NCBI GenBank assembly: GCA_934271265.1
Contig: CAKQRE010000040.1
Coordinates: 1-6,152, forward strand
From: an uncultured Clostridia bacterium
GTDB taxonomy: Bacteria > Bacillota > Clostridia > Christensenellales > Borkfalkiaceae
Direction of reading: 5' to 3'
DNA: 6,152 nt
Under the pieces are notes generated by a model. It ran no database searches. It was not told the DNA's origin and worked only from the letters and a program-made list of their open reading frames with translations. This document shows, one piece after another, positions 1-4,067 of this stretch. A program made the translations under genes and the position numbers. Within the stretch, counting starts at the first letter, position 1, and the number at the start of each line of letters is the position of its first letter.

Positions 1-84
1 GGACTAAGGGCGTACGATAAGTTATTGTTATGATAAACTCGCATGGGATAAACGGAGTTCTCGGAAAAAGGTGATGCTCGAAGA

Positions 85-244
85 GGAGAAAACGGACTCG
101 GAAAGCAGTTGTCTCCTCTTCGAAAAAAGGAAAGCGGTTACCCGAAAGAATGCATTATGTTTGCGGAGAAAACGGACTCGGAAAGCAGTTGTTCCTTCTT
201 CGGAAAAAGGAAAGCGGTTACCCGAAAGAATGCATTATGTTTGC
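85..244. repeat. Two tandem copies of an 80-bp repeat
   Basis: Unit 1 is 85-164 and unit 2 is 165-244. They differ at only four positions (113/193, 114/194, 116/196 and 123/203), all in the middle of the unit. Each unit begins GGAGAAAACGGACTCGG and ends GCATTATGTTTGC. A 12-bp perfect inverted repeat overlaps unit 1: TCGAAGAGGAGA (78-89) and TCTCCTCTTCGA (112-123), with a 22-nt loop. In unit 2 the differences destroy this pairing, so the hairpin is not conserved. The repeat is probably a non-coding minisatellite-like duplication; I do not recognise the family. Confidence 0.85.
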
Positions 245-297
245 AGAAAATACGCCTTGAGACCCCTCGGCGGGGCGTCGAAGAGCAAAACATAATG
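233..297. repeat. Long imperfect hairpin at end of tandem array
   Basis: CATTATGTTTGC (233-244), the tail of the second 80-bp unit, is complementary to GCAAAACATAATG (285-297) apart from one extra base. Between the arms lie CCCC (263-266) and GGGG (272-275) around a TCGGC loop, so the whole stretch can fold into one long stem with internal loops. No T-tract follows at once, so it is a poor match for an intrinsic terminator. It may be the end of a small palindromic repetitive element. Confidence 0.55.
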
Positions 298-307
298 AAA
301 GCCTTTC

Positions 308-352
308 TTAGATTCTTCCTGAGCCCGTCAGGATTGTTGGGTCAGAATGACA
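308..352 (+). repeat. Dispersed palindromic repeat, copy 1
   Basis: This copy reads AGATTCTTCCTGAGCCCGTC at 309-328 and finishes with GTCAGAATGACA at 341-352. It shares its ends with the copy at 463-506 but has lost the central CCCGT/ACGGG stem. Elements of the form GAGATTCTTC...CTCAGAATGACA are widespread non-coding repeats in many bacterial genomes. The assignment to that general type rests on recalled pattern, not on a search. Confidence 0.65.
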
Positions 353-463
353 AAATGATATAATACATGTCTTGTCATCCTGATCCTGCCCCTTGCCCGG
401 CTGATGAAGGATCTCAAGACATATTTTTGTTCTGTTAGGTGTTAGAAGAACTATATCATTTTG
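351..463. repeat. Nested inverted repeats enclosing an inverted repeat copy
   Basis: The outer arms are CAAAATGATATA (351-362) and TATATCATTTTG (452-463), a perfect 12-bp inverted repeat. Inside, ATGTCTTG (367-374) and CAAGACAT (415-422) form a second perfect pair, continued by ATCCT/AGGAT pairing. The inner hairpin contains TTGTCATCCTGA...GAAGGATCTCAA, which is the dispersed repeat in opposite orientation to copies 1 and 3. The arrangement suggests two opposed copies flanking or generating a larger palindromic, MITE-like structure. There is no coding capacity for a transposase. Confidence 0.6.
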
Positions 464-592
464 AGATTCTTCCCGAGCCCGTCAGACGGGTTGGGTCAGA
501 ATGACAAGAAAGGCAGAATGGGTCGGAATGACAGGAATGACAGGTCGGGTCGGAATGACAAGAAAGGCAGGTCAGAATGACAAAACGATATG
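463..592 (+). repeat. Dispersed repeat copy 3 with amplified GAATGACA tail
   Basis: GAGATTCTTCC starts at 463, a small CCCGT-CAG-ACGGG hairpin lies at 478-490, and the right end GTCAGAATGACA follows at 495-506. Beyond this, GAATGACA recurs at 526, 535, 553 and 575, with a degenerate GAATGGG at 516. A 23-bp segment at 494-516 recurs at 548-570 with one mismatch, a shift of 54 bp. The array ends with GTCAGAATGACAAAACGATA (571-590), which resembles 341-360 at the end of copy 1. The tail looks like local duplication of one end of the element. Confidence 0.7.
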
Positions 593-670
593 GTTTTACA
601 CGACACGATCGAATAGCAAACTTGAGCGGCGTAGCATGTAGGATTTTTTACGGAAAATAGGCTGATCGGG

Positions 671-699
671 TAGACAAACAAAGGAAAGTGTGATAAAAT
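671..699 (+). promoter_or_regulatory. Probable sigma-A promoter of the XRE/secreted-protein operon
   Basis: The -35 hexamer is TAGACA (671-676) and the -10 hexamer is TAAAAT (694-699), separated by exactly 17 bp. A TG dinucleotide at 691-692, one base before the -10, makes it an extended -10 promoter. Transcription would start near 706, giving a leader of about 180 nt that contains the 21-bp phased repeats. It is the best promoter match I see between 600 and 884. Confidence 0.55.
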
Positions 700-718
700 A
701 AATACAAATGCCGAGCCT

Positions 719-836
719 AGGCTTGCATTTATCGTGAAGAGGTCGGCATTCGCCGTAAAAAGGTTGGCATTCGCTGCGGAAAAGTCGGCAATAGCGGACT
801 GAATTATCGTCTGTGTTCCGCAATAAGCGGCATTCG
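719..836. repeat. Phased 21-bp repeats in the operon leader
   Basis: A core resembling CGGCATTCG recurs at 744, 765 (TGGCATTCG) and 786 (CGGCAATAG), with a weaker copy at 723 (TTGCATTTA) and a perfect copy at 828. Starts are spaced 21, 21, 21 and 42 bp, so all lie on the same DNA face, two helical turns apart. The inverse core ATGCCG occurs at 708-713. The array lies between the predicted promoter and the XRE start codon. Clustered phased sites suggest cooperative protein binding, possibly autoregulation by the XRE product, but this is inference. A decayed minisatellite is the alternative. Confidence 0.6.
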
Positions 837-884
837 TTTTACGGAACTGATCGCCGATTTGTTTTAGAATAAAGGAAATTCGCA

Positions 885-1490
885 ATGAAACAACCACAGG
901 AAACCGTTGGGCAAATAATTGTAAAATTAAGAAGAGAAAAAGATATGACGCAGGATATTCTTGCGGATCAACTTGGCGTTTCGAGACAACAAATATCGAA
1001 ATGGGAAAACGACGTTACCGCTCCGAGCGACAAACAGCTTGAAAAGATATGCAGTATTTTTCAGGTGACTACCGATTGTTTGATCGTCAATCAGACGGTA
1101 AACGTGATAGAAAAGGAAAATGTTGCCGTAGAAAAGCCGGAAAAGGAGTTTACGGAAAAGGAGAAGATTGCCGATATCGAACGGAGGGAGGAAGAAATAA
1201 AATCGTTTCGTGCGTTTTACGAAAAGAATGAAAAACGGAAACGATTGGTTTTGTTGAAGACCCTTGGTATTCTGTTTTCGGCTGCCGGGGCTGTTTCCTG
1301 CTTTTTTGCCGTAATTTTCGCTTTTACGGCGTTTTCCCGAACGACGGGGATAGAGGTTATCCATACGGCGTCTTATGCGACGAAAGAGCTGGATATTTTT
1401 CTGATGATCGTAACGGTTGCGTGCGTGTTTGCCGCCGTTTGCTTTTTCAGAAAATATAAAAAAGTAAAAAATCAAAAAGAGGGGGAATAA
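885..1490 (+). CDS. Membrane-anchored XRE-family transcriptional regulator
   Basis: This 201-residue protein begins with an XRE/Cro-type helix-turn-helix domain at about residues 8-64; MTQDILADQLGVSRQQISKW is the typical helix 2-turn-helix 3 stretch. A highly charged, probably coiled-coil linker follows at about 72-120. Two hydrophobic segments come next, about 122-150 and 169-188, with a basic tail. The likely topology puts the DNA-binding domain in the cytoplasm, tethered by two membrane helices with a short external loop (about 151-168). Proteins of this plan are common regulators in Clostridia; the signal sensed is unknown. The ATG has AAAGGAA seven bases upstream (871-877). Only 15 nt separate its stop from the next gene, so the two are probably co-transcribed. 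Its target genes cannot be read from the sequence; the phased repeats in its own leader are candidate sites. Confidence 0.9.
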   Translation: MKQPQETVGQIIVKLRREKDMTQDILADQLGVSRQQISKWENDVTAPSDKQLEKICSIFQVTTDCLIVNQTVNVIEKENVAVEKPEKEFTEKEKIADIERREEEIKSFRAFYEKNEKRKRLVLLKTLGILFSAAGAVSCFFAVIFAFTAFSRTTGIEVIHTASYATKELDIFLMIVTVACVFAAVCFFRKYKKVKNQKEGE

Positions 1491-1496
1491 TCCCCC
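1481..1496 (+). promoter_or_regulatory. Hairpin enclosing the XRE stop codon, beside the next SD
   Basis: GGGGGA (1481-1486) pairs with TCCCCC (1491-1496) around an ATAA loop, so the stop codon TAA of the regulator gene (1488-1490) sits in the loop. The Shine-Dalgarno stretch GGGGAGG (1497-1503) starts directly after the stem and its G run can compete for the same C run. A ribosome reaching the stop would open this structure, which fits translational coupling of the two genes. It has no T-tract and is not an intrinsic terminator. Confidence 0.5.
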
Positions 1497-1505
1497 GGGG
1501 AGGTT

Positions 1506-1994
1506 ATGTTGAAAAAATTTCAAAATGTGCTCGGCGTTTTTTGCGCCGCCTGCATGCTCGCCGCATCCGCTTCGGCTATGCCCGTCGCGCATGCGCAAAC
1601 CGGACTCAGGAATGAGTGTGGGATCTCTGCTACGGGAGAGGGTGTCGAACCCCGCGGTCTTTTCGTTAACGTTTCGATTGCATTGGATTGCGGAAACGGA
1701 AAAGTCTGGGTGACGGCGAAAAATGAATTTACTCTTTTCCCCGCTACGGTAAAGGTGGAACTGGAGCTGTATTCGTCCGATACTTACTGCAGCAGTTACG
1801 AACAGATGACGTTGGTCGATAAAAAAACGGTCGACGATCTTAACATCGGTGAATCGTTTAACGCTGAGGCGTTTACCGAAGGAAAAACGAAATATTGGTG
1901 CGGCAGAATGAAATACAGGGTAGATAAAAAGGACTGGAAGACTTCTGTTACGGGAATGTATCAAATCGACGGAAACGGAAATGTGATAAAATAA
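1506..1994 (+). CDS. Small secreted four-cysteine protein of unknown function
   Basis: I do not recognise this 162-residue protein. It starts with a classic Sec signal peptide: basic MLKK, a hydrophobic core at about residues 8-24, and an AHA cleavage motif at 28-30, with an alternative ASA at 22-24. The mature part of about 132 residues holds four cysteines (C38, C62, C95, C132), enough for two disulfides. It alternates hydrophobic and polar residues, for example VKVELELYSS at 82-91, suggesting a compact beta-sheet fold. There is no lipobox, sortase signal or further membrane segment, so release from the cell is likely. The SD GGGGAGG (1497-1503) is only two bases from the ATG; TTG at 1509, one codon later, has better spacing and could be the real start. 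It shares an operon with the membrane XRE regulator, and might feed a signal back to it, but nothing in the sequence proves that. Confidence 0.8.
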   Translation: MLKKFQNVLGVFCAACMLAASASAMPVAHAQTGLRNECGISATGEGVEPRGLFVNVSIALDCGNGKVWVTAKNEFTLFPATVKVELELYSSDTYCSSYEQMTLVDKKTVDDLNIGESFNAEAFTEGKTKYWCGRMKYRVDKKDWKTSVTGMYQIDGNGNVIK

Positions 1995-2003
1995 CAAGCC
2001 TGC

Positions 2004-2089
2004 TTAGCATTTGTTATCGCTATTTATTTTTTGAGATCCTTCGTAAGGAGCGACAAGGGGTATGCAAGGCTCAGGATAACGAATGCTAA
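2004..2089. repeat. Palindromic element carrying a fourth dispersed-repeat copy
   Basis: Fifteen-base arms TTAGCATTTGTTATC (2004-2018) and GATAACGAATGCTAA (2075-2089) are complementary except for one G-T pair. Inside lie GAGATCCTTC (2033-2042) and GGCTCAGGATAAC (2069-2081), the two ends of the dispersed repeat seen at 308-506. The element sits between the stop of the secreted-protein gene (1994) and the terminator stem (2101), so its RNA would form part of the 3' untranslated region. Confidence 0.65.
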
Positions 2090-2100
2090 ACCGAAATAAA

Positions 2101-2135
2101 AATGCCGCAATAAGTCGATTATTGCGGCATTTTTT
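2101..2135. terminator. Bidirectional intrinsic terminator between convergent operons
   Basis: A perfect 13-bp stem, AATGCCGCAATAA (2101-2113) with TTATTGCGGCATT (2119-2131), closes a GTCGA loop. On the + strand it runs into a T-tract through 2135. On the minus strand it is followed by the complement of an A-rich stretch (2093-2102), giving a U-rich tail there too. It can therefore end both the + operon (stop at 1994) and the minus operon (ung stop at 2148). Confidence 0.9.
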
Positions 2136-2147
2136 ATTGTATTCCGT

Positions 2148-2819
2148 TCAGTTTGTCAATTTCCAGTCGATTTCGCCGAGCCCTTTTGCCTGCAGAAAGG
2201 CATTGGTTTTCGAAAAATGGCGGCATCCGAAAAATCCGTTGTAACAGGAGAGCGGGCTCGGGTGAGCGCATTCGAGAATTAAATGCTTTTCCCCGTCGAT
2301 CAAAGGCTTTTTAGCCCTTGCGTTACCGCCCCAGAGGATAAACACCATCGGCGTTTCGCGGGCGGAAAGCCTGCGGATCACTTCGTCGGTAAATTCCGTC
2401 CAGCCGCAATTTTTATGCGAATTTGCCTGCGCGCGGCGCACGGTGAGCGTGGTGTTGAGAAGAAGCACCCCTTCCTTCGCCCATTTCGTGAGGTCACCGC
2501 TTTCCGGCGGATCGTAGCCGAGGTCGCTTTTCATTTCTTTGAAAATATTGACGAGCGACGGCGGTTTCGGAACTCCCTCTTTCACCGAAAAACAAAGTCC
2601 CTGTGCCTGTCCCGGTTCGTGGTAAGGATCCTGCCCGAGAAGTACCGCCTTCACCTTGTTATACGGGGTGAGTTTAAAGGCGTTGAAAATATCGTACATA
2701 GACGGATAAACGGTATATTGCGCGTATTCCTTTTTCAGAAACTCGCGGATCTTTTTATAGTTTTCGCTTTCGAATAAATCGGCGAGAATGCCGTCCCAAT
2801 CGTTACCTATCGATACCAT
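2148..2819 (-). CDS. ung: Uracil-DNA glycosylase, family 1
   Basis: Ung removes uracil from DNA, arising from cytosine deamination or dUTP misincorporation, by cutting the N-glycosidic bond as the first step of base excision repair. The 223-residue protein has the complete family 1 motif set. GQDPYH at 62-67 contains catalytic Asp64 and Tyr66. Phe77 in GLCFSV stacks on the base. Asn122 in LLLNTTLT reads the uracil. HPSPLS at 186-191 carries His186 and the DNA-intercalating Leu190. Length is normal for bacterial Ung, with no sign of truncation. The start is supported by GAGGA five bases upstream (2825-2829 on the + strand). Its first 17 bases overlap the end of the glycosyltransferase gene, so it is probably read from that gene's promoter, and translational coupling is likely. 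Confidence 0.97.
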   Translation of the reverse strand: MVSIGNDWDGILADLFESENYKKIREFLKKEYAQYTVYPSMYDIFNAFKLTPYNKVKAVLLGQDPYHEPGQAQGLCFSVKEGVPKPPSLVNIFKEMKSDLGYDPPESGDLTKWAKEGVLLLNTTLTVRRAQANSHKNCGWTEFTDEVIRRLSARETPMVFILWGGNARAKKPLIDGEKHLILECAHPSPLSCYNGFFGCRHFSKTNAFLQAKGLGEIDWKLTN

Positions 2820-3759
2820 TTTTATCCTCGAAGTTCAGTTTTTCGCGTTCGATGTAAACGGGGCGTTGTTTCAGTTCTTCATACATGTAACCGAGATAAA
2901 CGTTCGTGATGCCCGACAAAGCGAGAACGACCGACGAGCAGAAAACGATCGCGGGGAAGAGCCATGCCGCAACGGGAAGCGCTTTCCCGATGCAGGCGAG
3001 AACGATAAACGCGACGAAACATGCGAGCGAAGCGAAAATGCCGAGTTTCCCGATTTTTCCCGGGATATGCAGCAGTTTCGGGCTGTACGGAACGATGCCG
3101 GTTTCGGCAAGGCGCAGCATCTTTTTCATGGTGTATTTCGTTTCGCCGGCTAAGCGTTCGTCACGGTCGAAACGTACTTCCGCCGTTCTGAAACCGACCC
3201 AGGTCGCCTGCGCGCGAAGATAGCGCGAGCGTTCGGGAAGGTTTACGATCGCGTCGATCACCTTTCTGTCGTACAGTTTGAATTCCCCGGTGTTTGCGGG
3301 GACGTCCAACCCGGAAAAGTCCTTCAATACTTTCATAAACAGAGTGGAAGTGATTTTTTTCAGGAAGGTCTCGCCTTTTCTCACGTTGCGTTTTCCGTGC
3401 ACGATGTCATACCCTTCTTTCCATTTGGCGATCATCTGCGGGAAGATCTCGGGCGGATCCTGAAGGTCGGCGTCGATGCAGATCGCGGCGTCTCCCGAAG
3501 CGTTTTTAAAACCGCAGAGAAGCGCGGCTTGCTGCCCGAAGTTCCGCGAGAAGAAAACGGCTTTTACGCGCGGATCTTTCGCACAGTATTCGCGGAGCAT
3601 GTCTTCGCTGCCGTCCTTGCTGCCGTCGCTTACGGCTATGATCTCGAAGGGAAGCCCTACGGATTCCATAACGGGGATCACCCGTCCGAAAAAGCGCGGG
3701 AGAGATTCTTGTTCGTTGTAGACGGGCGTGATGATGCTGATTACAGGTTTTTCGGTCAT
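2803..3759 (-). CDS. Family 2 glycosyltransferase, polyprenyl-phosphate type (GtrB/DPM1-like)
   Basis: The 318-residue protein is a GT-A fold family 2 glycosyltransferase of the dolichol/undecaprenyl-phosphate sugar synthase kind. Visible are the N-terminal SIITPVYNE nucleotide-binding strand (8-16), VSDGSKDG (43-50) and the metal-binding DADLQDP (96-102). TGEFKLYDR (157-165) and ERLAGETKY (201-209) follow, both typical of the GtrB/ArnC/CsbB-like group. Two C-terminal membrane helices lie at about 237-258 and 265-290, followed by a short cytoplasmic tail. It probably transfers a nucleotide-activated sugar to undecaprenyl phosphate at the inner face of the membrane; sugar and final acceptor cannot be told. 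No GtrA-type flippase or GtrC partner is in view. The ATG follows a G-rich SD-like run (3766-3770) after six bases. It is the first gene of an operon with ung. Confidence 0.92.
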   Translation of the reverse strand: MTEKPVISIITPVYNEQESLPRFFGRVIPVMESVGLPFEIIAVSDGSKDGSEDMLREYCAKDPRVKAVFFSRNFGQQAALLCGFKNASGDAAICIDADLQDPPEIFPQMIAKWKEGYDIVHGKRNVRKGETFLKKITSTLFMKVLKDFSGLDVPANTGEFKLYDRKVIDAIVNLPERSRYLRAQATWVGFRTAEVRFDRDERLAGETKYTMKKMLRLAETGIVPYSPKLLHIPGKIGKLGIFASLACFVAFIVLACIGKALPVAAWLFPAIVFCSSVVLALSGITNVYLGYMYEELKQRPVYIEREKLNFEDKNGIDR

Positions 3760-3772
3760 TCGGGACCCCCTT

Positions 3773-3868
3773 TTCCGGAAATCGTTTCGCTGCCGGGATC
3801 GTTTTTCCGGAAATTAGTTTGCGGTTTTCGTTCCGGAAAATTTTCCGCCGGTTTCCTTTGCGGAAACC
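3773..3868 (-). promoter_or_regulatory. Palindrome-rich leader of the glycosyltransferase operon
   Basis: The stretch between the predicted transcription start (about 3895) and the start codon (3759) holds three copies of TTCCGGAA at 3773-3780, 3805-3812 and 3831-3838. The last overlaps a perfect 14-bp palindrome CGGAAAATTTTCCG (3834-3847). GGTTTCC (3850-3856) and GGAAACC (3862-3868) form a perfect 7-bp hairpin with a 5-nt loop. There is no open frame with a start signal on this strand for a leader peptide. These could be operator sites or RNA structure in a leader of about 135 nt; I match them to no known riboswitch. Confidence 0.45.
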
Positions 3869-3901
3869 CTTTTGCGGCAACGCTTGGCTTTATATATCGT
3901 T

Positions 3902-3930
3902 ATTTTACCATTTCGCGCACGGTTTGTAAA
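3902..3930 (-). promoter_or_regulatory. Probable sigma-A promoter of the glycosyltransferase-ung operon
   Basis: Read on the minus strand, TTTACA (3925-3930) is the -35 and TAAAAT (3902-3907) the -10, with exactly 17 bp between. The predicted start is near 3895. It is divergent from the phosphoglucomutase promoter about 50 bp away, and the two -35 boxes face each other across an A/T-rich spacer. Confidence 0.6.
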
Positions 3931-3979
3931 TCTTTCGTTATCGGTTTCGGGATAATTTTCTCAATTTTCTCAATTCGTT

Positions 3980-4008
3980 TTGACTTTTTCCGAAAATTAT
4001 TATATAAT
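3980..4008 (+). promoter_or_regulatory. Sigma-A promoter of the phosphoglucomutase gene
   Basis: TTGACT (3980-3985) and a perfect TATAAT (4003-4008) are separated by 17 bp, a near-consensus sigma-A promoter. Transcription would begin near 4015, leaving an untranslated leader of about 50 nt. In that leader CGGAAAA (4021-4027) can pair with TTTTCCG (4048-4054), or ACGGAAA (4020-4026) with TTTCCGT (4038-4044), two alternative weak hairpins just before the SD. Confidence 0.85.
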
Positions 4009-4067
4009 GAATTCATAAAACGGAAAAGAGAGGGAGATTTCCGTCCGTTTTCCGATATGGAGGAATC

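Larger units (their letters stand above)
1..670. other. Gene-free, repeat-rich intergenic region
   Basis: I find no credible gene here. The open frames on both strands run through repeats, and the repeat period of 80 bp is not a multiple of three, so any frame changes between copies. None has a convincing ribosome binding site or a recognisable protein. The first 45 bases show nothing I can name. Positions 47-67 (start GATAAACGGAG) look like a decayed piece of the 80-bp unit that follows. Positions 593-670 carry no repeat or site I can support. Confidence 0.75.

Noticed and set aside
85..244. CRISPR array
   Set aside because: Only two units, and the whole 80 bp is repeated without unique spacers between short repeats; no cas genes are in the window.
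71..363. Two short + strand open frames with repeated lysine/arginine-rich peptides
   Set aside because: The 80-bp unit shifts frame between copies, the two frames overlap each other, and neither has a credible SD or protein family.
719..836. CRISPR-like or iteron origin array
   Set aside because: Units are contiguous, degenerate and only 21 bp long with no spacers. No replication initiator gene or DnaA boxes are visible, and chromosomal housekeeping genes surround it.
818..840. Intrinsic terminator or attenuator before the XRE gene (CCGC-AATAA-GCGG then a few T)
   Set aside because: The stem is only four base pairs and the T-run does not follow it directly.
496..897. Minus-strand open frame with a heptad-like repeat (ANANLFT, ANADLFT)
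   Set aside because: The repeat is the shadow of the 21-bp phased DNA repeats, and the rest translates the GAATGACA array. It has no SD and overlaps the XRE start and promoter.
927..1997. 356-residue minus-strand open frame opposite the XRE and secreted-protein genes
   Set aside because: It runs antisense to two genes with clear domain, signal-peptide and SD evidence; its translation resembles no protein domain.
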